Of a DNA stretch of 64,000 nt, positions 1 to 7,706 are shown piece by piece. The position numbers were made by a program, and so were the translations under genes. This DNA is from Burkholderia plantarii. Its GTDB lineage: Bacteria > Pseudomonadota > Gammaproteobacteria > Burkholderiales > Burkholderiaceae. The notes beneath the pieces are model-generated. The model ran no database searches and was not told where the DNA came from. It saw only the letters and a program-made list of their open reading frames with translations. The stretch spans positions 3,038,001 through 3,102,000 of the forward strand of contig NZ_CP007213.1 of NCBI RefSeq assembly GCF_001411805.1. Direction: 5' to 3'. How positions within the stretch are numbered: position 1 is the first letter of the stretch; each line of letters begins with the position of its first letter.

Positions 1-630
1 GCGGTGCTGCTCGTCGGCAGCCTGATCCGCTTCGATCGCGACCAGTACACCTGGAAGAGCGACTCGTCGCAGTTGCTGCGGCGCGGCGCGCTGCGGGTGG
101 GCAGCAACCTGTTTCACTGGGGCGTGCTGGTGGTGGTGGTCGGGCATTTCGCCGGCTTCCTGATGCCGCACTGGCTCGTCTCGCCGTTCCTGTCGGCCTC
201 GCAGCACCAGCTGATCGCGATGGTGGGCGGCGGCACGGCCGGCCTCGCCGCGTTCGTCGGCATCACGATCCTGATCGCGCGCCGGCTCGGCGACGCCCGC
301 GTGCGCCACCACAGCCGCCATCGCGACGTCCTGATCGTGCTGATGCTGTGGGCGCAGCTCGCGCTCGGGCTCGGCACGGTGGTACTGTCGACGCGCCACA
401 TGGACGGCGCGATGTTCGTCCAGCTGACCGACTACGTGAAGGGCATCGTCACGTTTCGCCCCGACGCCGCGAACCTGCTCGCCGGCGTGCCGCTCACCTA
501 CCGGCTCCACATCCTGCTCGGCTTCACGATCTTCCTGGTTTCGCCGTTCACGCGGATGGTCCACATCTGGAGCGGCATCGCCTCGCTCGGCTACCTGCTG
601 CGCCCCTACCAGCTCGTGCGCAAGCGCTGA
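1..630 (+). CDS. narI: Respiratory nitrate reductase gamma subunit NarI (5' truncated by window edge)
   Basis: This is the C-terminal part (209 residues) of the membrane cytochrome b subunit of NarGHI. It passes electrons from quinol to the NarH/NarG subunits facing the cytoplasm. The reading frame is open from base 1, so the true start lies upstream of the window. Visible hallmarks are hydrophobic helices carrying the paired histidines expected for two b hemes: LFHWG and VGHFAG near the beginning, and YRLHILLG and RMVHIWS near the end. narGHJ should lie just to the left. narK follows about 250 bases downstream on the same strand. Family assignment is firm. Confidence 0.95.
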   Translation, partial: AVLLVGSLIRFDRDQYTWKSDSSQLLRRGALRVGSNLFHWGVLVVVVGHFAGFLMPHWLVSPFLSASQHQLIAMVGGGTAGLAAFVGITILIARRLGDARVRHHSRHRDVLIVLMLWAQLALGLGTVVLSTRHMDGAMFVQLTDYVKGIVTFRPDAANLLAGVPLTYRLHILLGFTIFLVSPFTRMVHIWSGIASLGYLLRPYQLVRKR

Positions 631-880
631 GCACGGGCATGCGCGTCCGGCCCCGGTTCGCTCCCGGCGCGTGCGCGGCGGCCCGCCCGCGGCCTCGCGG
701 CCGGCGCGGGCCACCGTTGCTGGCGGTGCAGGCGGTGCGGCGCCGCGATCGTCGCGCCGGCCGAATCCACCTCGACCGAATCCGCAGTACCCGAATCCAC
801 GCCGGCCGCCGCGCCGCGAATACGTCGCGGGCGCGGCGGCGGCCTGGCGAACCTCGCCTCAACCACACGGAGTGTCGTGT

Positions 881-2173
881 ATGACTCGTCAACTCAACGC
901 CGGCTCGTCCCCGGATGCGCAGACGATCCCGCTGCGCGCATGGTCGGTGCTCTTCGCGAGCACGCTCGCGTTCATGGTCTGCTTCGTCGTCTGGATGATG
1001 TTCGGCGTGCTCGGCGTGCAGCTGCGCGCCGACCTCGCCCTCAACAACTTCGAATTCGGCCTGCTGACCGCCACGCCGGTGCTGACGGGCGCGGTGATGC
1101 GCCTGCCGCTCGGCATCTGGACCGACCGCTTCGGCGGGCGCGTGGTGATGACCACGCTGCTGGTGGTGTGCGCGGTGCCGGTGTACGGCATCAGCTATGC
1201 GACGCAGCTCTGGCAGTTCCTCGTGATCGGCCTGTTCCTCGGCTGCGTGGGCGCCTCGTTCGCGGTCGGCACGCCCTACGTGGCGCGCTTCTTCCCGCCC
1301 AAGCGGCGCGGCTTCGCGATGGGTTTCTTCGGCGCGGGCACGGTGGGCGCGGCCGTCAACCTGTTCGTCACGCCGTCGCTCGAGGCGGCCTACGGCTGGC
1401 GCTTCGTGCCGCGCGCCTATGCGGTGGCGCTGCTCGTCACGGCGGTGATCTTCTGGTTCGCCGCGGCGCGCGACCCGGGCGCGGGCGCGAAGGGCGGCTC
1501 GCTCGTCGCCTCGTTCCGCACGCTGCGCGACCCGCGCGTCTGGCGGCTCTGCCAGTACTACTCGGTCACGTTCGGCGGCTTCACGGCGCTCTCGCTCTGG
1601 ATTCCGCAGTACCTGACGCGCGAATACGGCATCTCGCTGGTGGCCGCCTCGGCCTTCGCGGCCGGCTTCTCGCTGCCGGGCTCGGTGCTGCGCGCGCTCG
1701 GCGGCGCGCTGTCGGACCGCTTCGGCGCCCACTCGGTGACCTGGCGCGGCCTGTGGATCGCCTGGGTCTGCCTGTTCCTGCTGTCGTATCCGGCCACCGA
1801 TCTCGTGATCCACACCATCGACGGCACCGCGCAGCTGCGCATCGCCATGCCGCTCGCCGGCTTCGTCGCGCTGACCTTCGTGCTCGGCGTGGTGTTCGCG
1901 TTCGGCATGGCCTCCACGTTCAAGTACGTCGCCGACGATTTCCCCGACAGCATGGGCGTGGTGACCGGCATCGTCGGGCTGGCGGGCGGCCTCGGCGGCT
2001 TCCTGCTGCCGGTGCTGTGGGGCGCGCTGCTCGAGTTCATCCCCGTGCGTACCACCTGCTTCATGCTGCTCTACGGCATCGTATGGGTGTCGCTGATCCT
2101 GCTCTACGTGTCCGGCGTGCGACGCATCCCGCTGACCGGCGCGGCGCAGCCCACGGGCGGCGAGGCGCGCTGA
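881..2173 (+). CDS. narK: Nitrate/nitrite transporter, NarK/NasA-type MFS
   Basis: A 430-residue major facilitator of the nitrate-nitrite porter family, presumably exchanging nitrate and nitrite across the inner membrane for the adjacent Nar complex. About 12 hydrophobic segments run from residue 20 to 415. The loop after TM2 reads GIWTDRFGGR, the MFS signature, and glycine-rich stretches near residues 145 and 355 correspond to the nitrate signature helices of this family. The start at 881 is chosen because it begins the hydrophilic N-terminus just before TM1; a longer frame upstream is proline/arginine-rich and unconvincing. A single NarK copy is visible, so I cannot tell the K1 (proton symport) type from the K2 (antiport) type. 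Expected to be induced with nar under nitrate and low oxygen. Confidence 0.9.
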   Translation: MTRQLNAGSSPDAQTIPLRAWSVLFASTLAFMVCFVVWMMFGVLGVQLRADLALNNFEFGLLTATPVLTGAVMRLPLGIWTDRFGGRVVMTTLLVVCAVPVYGISYATQLWQFLVIGLFLGCVGASFAVGTPYVARFFPPKRRGFAMGFFGAGTVGAAVNLFVTPSLEAAYGWRFVPRAYAVALLVTAVIFWFAAARDPGAGAKGGSLVASFRTLRDPRVWRLCQYYSVTFGGFTALSLWIPQYLTREYGISLVAASAFAAGFSLPGSVLRALGGALSDRFGAHSVTWRGLWIAWVCLFLLSYPATDLVIHTIDGTAQLRIAMPLAGFVALTFVLGVVFAFGMASTFKYVADDFPDSMGVVTGIVGLAGGLGGFLLPVLWGALLEFIPVRTTCFMLLYGIVWVSLILLYVSGVRRIPLTGAAQPTGGEAR

Positions 2174-2250
2174 GCCCGTTCGCGACGCGGCCCGCCGGCG
2201 CGGGATCGCGCGGGCGGGCCGATGGCCAGCTAGCCGACAGTGGCGGACCG

Positions 2251-2374
2251 GTGCTTGCGGACCGGTGAACGTGGCCGGTGAACGTGGCCCGTTGAATGCG
2301 GCCCGCTGGATGCGACTCGCCAGGTACGGGCCGATGGATATGGCCCGGCAAGCGCGGCCCGCCGAACGCGGCCG
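2251..2374. repeat. Degenerate 13-14 bp tandem repeat between convergent genes
   Basis: Nine consecutive units of 13-14 bases can be laid out from 2251. Each has a variable 7-8 base head followed by a conserved tail close to GCGGCCCG (units at 2251, 2265, 2278, 2292 and so on). The array fills most of the gap between the narK stop and the DoxX gene. No coding sequence is convincing here. Confidence 0.6.
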
Positions 2375-2390
2375 GCCGCCGCGCGCCGCC

Positions 2391-2804
2391 TCAGCGGCCG
2401 TCGATCGAGAAACGCCCCGGGCCGGTCACGGTCAGCGCGAGCAGGCCGCCGACGATGCTGACGTTCTTGTAGAAGTTGATCAGGTTCGCGTAGTGCTCGG
2501 CGCCCGTCATGGTCCAGTAGTGATGGCCGATGAACGCGGTGCCGAGCGTGTAGAGCGCGAGCAGCAGCGCGAGCGGGCGCGTGTAGAAGCCCAGCACGAT
2601 CAGCAGCCCCACCGCGAACTCCATCACCACCGCGATGACCGCCGACAGCTCGGGCGCCGGCGCGCCCACGCTCGCCATGTAGCCGACGGTGCCGGCAAAG
2701 CCGGTCAGTTTCTGCCAGCCGAACAGCACGAACAGCACCATCAGCAGCACGCGGGCGAGCAGCAGCACGCCGTCTTTCTGTTTGTCGAGGGAGAGGTAAC
2801 GCAT
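2391..2804 (-). CDS. DoxX-family membrane protein
   Basis: A 137-residue protein with four hydrophobic helices, typical of the DoxX family (small inner-membrane proteins, some linked to redox or thiol oxidant detoxification). The start MRYLSLDKQK is preceded by AAGGAT at a good distance; a longer in-frame extension is basic and lacks hydrophobicity. The pirin gene lies 219 bases upstream on the same strand, a common Burkholderia pairing, so co-transcription is plausible. The biochemical role is not shown by the sequence. Confidence 0.85.
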   Translation of the reverse strand: MRYLSLDKQKDGVLLLARVLLMVLFVLFGWQKLTGFAGTVGYMASVGAPAPELSAVIAVVMEFAVGLLIVLGFYTRPLALLLALYTLGTAFIGHHYWTMTGAEHYANLINFYKNVSIVGGLLALTVTGPGRFSIDGR

Positions 2805-3023
2805 GGTCTTGATCCTTGGTTTGACGATGTCGAATGACGCATTGCGCCGATGACGGCCCCGGTTTCGAGACAAGGAACGCGAGGTCGGCCCCGCGTCACG
2901 CCATCATCAGCCGCTTAGTCCTGCAAATCAATAACGAAACACGATGGGCCGGGTCGGGCCACCCCGGGGCCGGCCGTGCCACGCCGTCGTGCCGCGGCGC
3001 GGCCGGCCCGGGCCAGGTCGTAC

Positions 3024-3749
3024 TCAGGCCCAGTCGGCCGTCACTTCGAGCGGGCGCAGGTCGAACACCAGCACCTCGGCGTCGCGGCCGGCCGAGAACG
3101 TCAGCGTCCGCTCGTCGCGAATCCGGGCGCCGTCGCCCTCGCCGAGCGTGACGCCGTTCACCGTCACGCTGCCGCGGGCCACGTGGACGTAGCCGAAGCG
3201 GCCTTCCGGCAGCGCGAGGCTGGCCGTTTCGTCGCCGTCAAACAGCCCGGCGTAGATCCGCGTGTCCTGGCGGATCGCGAGCGAGCCGTCGGCGGCGTCG
3301 GGCGACACCACCAGCTGCAACCGGCCGCGCTTGCGCGCCGCGTCGACGCTGGTCTGCTGGTAGCGCGGCTGCGCGCCCTTCTCCGACGGCCCGACCCAGA
3401 TCTGCAGGAAGTGGACGCCGTCGTCACGCGAATGGTTGAACTCGCTGTGCGCGACGCCCGTGCCGGCGCTCATCAGCTGTACGTCGCCCGGCACGATCAC
3501 CGAGCCGGTGCCCATCGAATCCTTGTGTTCGAGCGCGCCTTCCAGCACATACGAGAGGATTTCCATGTCGCGGTGCGGATGGGTGCCGAAGCCGCGGCCC
3601 GGCGCGACGCGATCGTCGTTGATCACGAGCAGGTCCGAGAAGCCGACCTGCTGCGGATCGTAGTAGTTGGCGAACGAGAAGGTGTGGCGGGAGCTGAGCC
3701 AGCCGTGTTCGGCACGGCCGCGGTCGCTGGCGTTTCTGACTTCGATCAT
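3024..3749 (-). CDS. Pirin-family bicupin (quercetinase-like)
   Basis: A 241-residue two-cupin protein of the pirin family. The N-terminal cupin carries FGTHPHRDMEI and a later AHSEFNHS stretch, which supply the metal-binding histidines and glutamate. Family members include YhhW, which oxidises quercetin, and redox-sensing pirins. The start MIEVRNASDR is preceded by GGAG; 32 extra in-frame residues upstream would run into the divergent promoter. The gene is divergent from a LysR regulator (start 3879), which is the likely controller of pirin and DoxX expression. Confidence 0.9.
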   Translation of the reverse strand: MIEVRNASDRGRAEHGWLSSRHTFSFANYYDPQQVGFSDLLVINDDRVAPGRGFGTHPHRDMEILSYVLEGALEHKDSMGTGSVIVPGDVQLMSAGTGVAHSEFNHSRDDGVHFLQIWVGPSEKGAQPRYQQTSVDAARKRGRLQLVVSPDAADGSLAIRQDTRIYAGLFDGDETASLALPEGRFGYVHVARGSVTVNGVTLGEGDGARIRDERTLTFSAGRDAEVLVFDLRPLEVTADWA

Positions 3750-3878
3750 GATGAATCTCCGGTTGAGCCCGCCGCGTCCCGTTGACATGGCGTTGCTCGA
3801 TGGGATGCATCTTAAGTCAACCATCTTGATGAATAAATCGCCCATGAGATAATCATCGTCCTATTTTGGTGGACAATC

Positions 3879-4787
3879 ATGCAACTCGACGATCTCCGCA
3901 TCTTCATCGCGACGGTGGACGCCGGCAGCTTCACCGGCGCGGCCGACAAGCTGCTGCTGTCCAAGCAGTTCGTCAGCCGCCGCATGGCCACGCTCGAGGC
4001 GGCGCTGCGCGTGCGCCTGCTGAACCGCAACACGCGCAAGCTGGCCGTGACCGAATCGGGGCAGACGTTCTACACGCACGCGCAGCGGATCCTGGCCGAG
4101 GTCGCGCAGGCCGAGGAAGCGATGTCGGCCCGCCATACCGAGCTGCACGGCTCGCTGAAGATCAGCGCGCCGATGTCGTTCGGCATGAGCCATCTCTCGC
4201 CGCTGATCGCCGAGTTCCTGGCCGCGCATCCGGCCGTGCGGCTCGACGTCGAGCTGAGCGACCGGCGCGTGGACCTGATCGGCGAGGGCTTCGACCTCGC
4301 GCTGCGGATCGGCGCGCTGGCCGATTCGACGCTGGTGGCGCGCACGCTCGGCACGCTGCGCATGATCGCCTGCTGCAGCCCCGCGTACTGTCGCCTGCAC
4401 GGCGAGCCGGCCACCCCGGCCGACCTGCACGGCCACGCCTGCCTGCTCTACGGGCAGGAGTTGCGCGACGGTTGGGAATTCGACACGCCCGGCGGGCGGC
4501 GCGCCTACGACGTGCAGGGGCCGCTGGTGGCCAACAACGGCGACGTGGTACGCGACGCGGCGATCGCCGGGCTCGGCATCGCGCTGCTGCCGCAGTTCAT
4601 CGTCGGCCCGGCGCTCGCGCGCGGCGAGCTGGTGGCGATCCTCGGCGCGCACGCGAGCCCGCCGCTGCGGCTCAGCGCGGTCTATCCGCAGCACCGGCAG
4701 GGGTCGACCGCGATCCGCACGCTGCTCGCGTTTCTCGAGACGCGCCTGGCCGACGCGCTCGGCGCGCAGCCCGACACGGCGCACTGA
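3879..4787 (+). CDS. LysR-family transcriptional regulator
   Basis: A 302-residue LysR regulator. The N-terminal winged helix (residues 1-60) contains GSFTGAADKLLLSKQFVSRRMATLE, shortened here to its key element SFTGAADKLLLSKQFVSR. The co-inducer-binding domain starts near residue 90. It resembles the group that regulates divergent pirin/DoxX-type genes. The 129-base gap to the pirin start is AT-richer than its surroundings and should hold the shared operator. The ligand is unknown. Confidence 0.9.
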   Translation: MQLDDLRIFIATVDAGSFTGAADKLLLSKQFVSRRMATLEAALRVRLLNRNTRKLAVTESGQTFYTHAQRILAEVAQAEEAMSARHTELHGSLKISAPMSFGMSHLSPLIAEFLAAHPAVRLDVELSDRRVDLIGEGFDLALRIGALADSTLVARTLGTLRMIACCSPAYCRLHGEPATPADLHGHACLLYGQELRDGWEFDTPGGRRAYDVQGPLVANNGDVVRDAAIAGLGIALLPQFIVGPALARGELVAILGAHASPPLRLSAVYPQHRQGSTAIRTLLAFLETRLADALGAQPDTAH

Positions 4788-4841
4788 ACGGCGCCGGCGA
4801 AACCGGCGGCGGGCGGCCCGCGTGAAATCGCGACCGGGCGC

Positions 4842-4870
4842 TTGCAACATCGCACGGGCCTCTCTATAAT
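4842..4870 (+). promoter_or_regulatory. Sigma70-type promoter of the tRNA-Val genes
   Basis: TTGCAA at 4842-4847 and a perfect TATAAT at 4865-4870 are separated by 17 bases. The site lies 13 bases before the first tRNA-Val gene. This is the best consensus promoter I see in the window. Confidence 0.85.
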
Positions 4871-4883
4871 TCGCGCCTCACGC

Positions 4884-4960
4884 AGGCTCGTAGCTCAGTT
4901 GGTTAGAGCACCACCTTGACATGGTGGGGGTCGTTGGTTCGAATCCAATCGAGCCTACCA
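4884..4960 (+). tRNA. tRNA-Val (GAC anticodon), copy 1
   Basis: A 77-base tRNA with encoded CCA. The acceptor stem AGGCTCG pairs with CGAGCCT. The D arm (AGCTCAGTTGGTTAGAGC), the anticodon arm CCACCTTGACATGGTGG with GAC in the loop, and the T arm GTTGGTTCGAATCCAAT are all intact. It reads GUC and GUU valine codons. Confidence 0.97.
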
Positions 4961-4972
4961 ACGCATTCGGAC

Positions 4973-5026
4973 ATGGACGGCAGGCGCCGCGCTCCACGAA
5001 AAGCGCGCGATTCGCTTGCCGTCCAT
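4973..5026 (+). repeat. Inverted repeat between the two tRNA-Val genes
   Basis: Arms at 4973-4986 (ATGGACGGCAGGCG) and 5013-5026 (CGCTTGCCGTCCAT) pair over 14 positions with one wobble. They are followed by TGTCTTTT. This may be a terminator or a processing hairpin of the tRNA transcript. Confidence 0.55.
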
Positions 5027-5069
5027 TGTCTTTTCAGGCAGCACCGCCACGCTTCACGCGCGGCACTCC

Positions 5070-5146
5070 AGGCTCGTAGCTCAGTTGGTTAGAGCACCAC
5101 CTTGACATGGTGGGGGTCGTTGGTTCGAATCCAATCGAGCCTACCA
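5070..5146 (+). tRNA. tRNA-Val (GAC anticodon), copy 2
   Basis: Identical in all 77 bases to the copy at 4884-4960, including encoded CCA. No separate consensus promoter is apparent, so it is probably transcribed together with copy 1 from the TATAAT promoter. Confidence 0.97.
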
Positions 5147-5160
5147 ACGCATCCGGCAAG

Positions 5161-5203
5161 GCCGGCAGGCGCCGCGCCTCACCAAGGCACCGCACCTGCC
5201 GGC
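5161..5203 (+). terminator. Possible hairpin terminator after tRNA-Val copy 2
   Basis: Arms at 5161-5172 (GCCGGCAGGCGC) and 5192-5203 (GCACCTGCCGGC) pair over 12 positions with one mismatch, mirroring the hairpin after copy 1. It is followed by a pyrimidine-rich stretch rather than a clean T-run. Confidence 0.45.
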
Positions 5204-5434
5204 CGGTGCCCTTCCCTTCGGTTTCCCGTCGCGCCCTGCCGTTCCGTTCGCCGTATCCGCCGCCCGGACGACGTCCCGCGCATGCGCCGCGCCATGCCTG
5301 CGCCGCCCGGCCGCGAAACATCATCCATCGTTCCGCAAGCCCGCGCGAACTCATCTACACTTGCCGTTTTGCGATCTGCGGCAAGTCGTCGCATATCGTT
5401 CCACGTTTCGTTTCGCGTCGATCGCCTTTCGTCC

Positions 5435-6673
5435 ATGCCCGAGTCCACCGACCTGTCCGGCCCTTCTCCCCACGCGCTTCGGCAAGCCACGTTCCAACGC
5501 TTCTGGAGCGCGCGCGTGCTGTCCTCGATCTCGTTCCAGATGCTGTCGGTCGCGATCGGCTGGCACATCTACGCGCTGACGAAAAGCGCCTACGCGCTCG
5601 GCCTGGTCGGGCTCGCGCAGTTCCTGCCGATGTTCGTGCTGACGCTGGTGGTGGGCCACGTCGCCGACCGCTACGACCGGCGCCGCATCGTCGCCACCTG
5701 CCAGACGCTGCTCGCGTTCGCCTCGGCGATGTTCCTCGCCGGCACGCTCGGCGGCTGGCTCAACGCGCCGATGATCTACGCGCTCGCCGTCTGCCTCGGC
5801 GCGGCGCGTGCGTTCGAGAACCCGACCGTCGCCTCGCTGCTGCCGGCCGTGGTGCCGCGCGCGCAGCTGCCGCGCGCCACCGCGCTGTCCACCTCGGCGA
5901 CGCAGACCGCGCTGATCATCGGCCCGGCCGCGGGCGGCCTGCTGTACGGCGTCGGGCCGAACGTGGTGTACCTGATCGGCATCGTCTGCTTCGGCTGCGC
6001 CGCGTACCTGATGGGCACGCTGAAGCTGACCAGCAAGCCGGTGCCGCGCGCGCCCGTCACGCTCGAATCGGTGTTCTCGGGCATCGCCTTCATCCGCCGC
6101 GAGCCGGCGATCCTCGGCGCGCTGTCGCTCGACCTGTTCGCCGTGCTGTTCGGCGGCGCCGTCTCGCTGATGCCGATCTACGCGCGCGACATCCTGCATG
6201 CCGGGCCGTGGGGGCTCGGGCTGCTGCGCTCGGCGCCCGCCATCGGCGCGCTGGCCGGCACGCTCTGGTTCGCGCGGCACCCGATGCGCAAGCGCCCGGG
6301 CATCGCGATGTTCGGCGGCGTGGTGGTGTTCGGCCTCGCCACGCTGGTGTTCGGGCTGTCGACCTGGCTGCCGCTGTCGATCGTCTCGCTCGCCACGCTG
6401 GGCGCGGCCGACGTGATCAGCGTGGTGGTGCGCTCCTCGCTCGTGCAGCTGCGCACGCCCGACGAGATGCTCGGCCGCGTCAGCGCCGTCAACGCGCTGT
6501 TCATCGGCACCTCGAACCAGCTCGGCGAATTCGAATCGGGCATCACCGCGGGCTGGTGGGGCGCACGGCCGGCCGTGCTGATCGGCGGCGCCTGCACGAT
6601 CGCGATCGCGCTGCTGTGGACGCGAGTGTTCCCGTCGCTGCGCACCATGCGCTCGCTCGAGGCGGAGAAGTAG
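5435..6673 (+). CDS. MFS exporter, EntS/MFS_3-like
   Basis: A 412-residue permease with about 12 hydrophobic segments, of the MFS_3 group that includes enterobactin exporter EntS and multidrug exporters. The loop after TM2 has HVADRYDRRRI, the MFS motif A. The start MPESTDLSGP lies 19 residues before the first conserved stretch (TFQRFWSARVLSS), as in relatives; the open frame continues upstream into the tRNA gene, which cannot be coding. No siderophore genes adjoin it, so the substrate is undefined. Confidence 0.85.
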   Translation: MPESTDLSGPSPHALRQATFQRFWSARVLSSISFQMLSVAIGWHIYALTKSAYALGLVGLAQFLPMFVLTLVVGHVADRYDRRRIVATCQTLLAFASAMFLAGTLGGWLNAPMIYALAVCLGAARAFENPTVASLLPAVVPRAQLPRATALSTSATQTALIIGPAAGGLLYGVGPNVVYLIGIVCFGCAAYLMGTLKLTSKPVPRAPVTLESVFSGIAFIRREPAILGALSLDLFAVLFGGAVSLMPIYARDILHAGPWGLGLLRSAPAIGALAGTLWFARHPMRKRPGIAMFGGVVVFGLATLVFGLSTWLPLSIVSLATLGAADVISVVVRSSLVQLRTPDEMLGRVSAVNALFIGTSNQLGEFESGITAGWWGARPAVLIGGACTIAIALLWTRVFPSLRTMRSLEAEK

Positions 6674-6998
6674 ACGGCGCGCGGGGCCCGGACATCTCAA
6701 AGGCGCTTCCCCGCCGGCTCCGCGAGCCCTCGCCGCCCTCGCCGCTTTCCCGCGCCGCTTTCCCGCGCCGACGCGCTCACGCAGCGCCCACCGGTCACCG
6801 GCCGGCGCGCTTGCCCGGCATCCCTCAGCGCGGCGCGGCACAGGCGCGGCCCGGCGTCGACCAAAACCCCGGTATGCAAGGGGTTTCCCCGATTTTTTCG
6901 ACGAGACGCGCGACACTGCCGGTCCGGCCGGCGAATTCCGCGGCGCAGCATTTCATGCCGCCCGTCGTTTCGTCATGCTTTTCGATTCAGGAGTTCTC
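6674..6998 (+). other. Intergenic region with possible terminator
   Basis: A gap of 325 bases between the MFS gene and the flavin reductase gene. At 6864-6886 the arms AAACCCC and GGGGTTT flank a 9-base loop, and a T-run follows at 6893-6898; this could be a weak terminator. AGGAG at 6989-6993 is the ribosome binding site of the next gene. No coding signal is convincing. Confidence 0.4.
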
Positions 6999-7532
6999 AT
7001 GACCGCCCCTTCGCGCGCGAGCGCCGACGACGATGCCCGCACGCTGTTCCGCCACGCGATGGCGCATCTGGGCGCCGCCGTCAACGTGATCACGACGGCG
7101 GGCCCGCACGGCCGCTGCGGCGTGACCGCGAGCGCCGTCTGCTCGGTCACCGACACGCCGCCGACGCTGCTCGTCTGCCTGAACCGCAGCAGCAGCACGC
7201 ACGCGACGTTCACGGGCCACAGCTCGCTCTGCGTGAACGTGCTGCCGGCCGAGCACGAGCCGCTCGCCCGCCACTTCGCGGGCCTCACCAACCTGCCGAT
7301 GGACGCGCGCTTCGGCCAGACCGGCTGGGACGAAGGCCCCGGCGGCCTGCCGGTGCTGCGCGACGCGCTGGCGAGCGTGCAGGGCACGATCGTCGAGATG
7401 AAGGACGTGGGCTCGCACACGGTGCTGTTCGTCGAGGCGACGGCGATCCGCGTGCGCGGCGAAGGCGACGCGCTGATCTACTTCGGGCGCGCGTTCCATC
7501 GCGTCGGCAAGGCGCTGGCCGAGCAGCAATGA
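6999..7532 (+). CDS. HpaC-type NADH:flavin oxidoreductase
   Basis: A 177-residue flavin reductase-like protein, close in pattern to HpaC, the reductase of 4-hydroxyphenylacetate 3-monooxygenase. It carries AVNVITTAGPHGRCGVTAS, AVCSVTDTPPTLLVCLN and a C-terminal LIYFGRAFHRVG, matching HpaC rather better than RutF. Such enzymes supply FMNH2 or FADH2 to partner monooxygenases. AGGAG precedes the start at the right distance. No HpaB is adjacent; the HpaR-like regulator at the far end of the window is 56 kb away. It could also serve the FMNH2-dependent monooxygenases near 53 kb. Confidence 0.85.
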   Translation: MTAPSRASADDDARTLFRHAMAHLGAAVNVITTAGPHGRCGVTASAVCSVTDTPPTLLVCLNRSSSTHATFTGHSSLCVNVLPAEHEPLARHFAGLTNLPMDARFGQTGWDEGPGGLPVLRDALASVQGTIVEMKDVGSHTVLFVEATAIRVRGEGDALIYFGRAFHRVGKALAEQQ

Positions 7533-7706
7533 ACGCGGACGGCGCCCGGACGGGACGGCGTGTTCCGGCACACGGACCGCCGCCGCATGACGTCCCGGCA
7601 ACCGGCGCACCGCCCCTTCCACTCCGCTGAAGGCCCCCCCTCCGCGAGCGGTGGCCGCGCCGTCTCCGCGCCCAGCCAGCCGCCTCCCGCCAGCCGCGCC
7701 CGCCCG

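Noticed and set aside
6999..7532. RutF (uracil catabolism) identity for the flavin reductase
   Set aside because: N-terminal motifs are shared, but the ARHFAG segment and the C-terminal LIYF...FH pattern fit HpaC better, and no rut genes are nearby.
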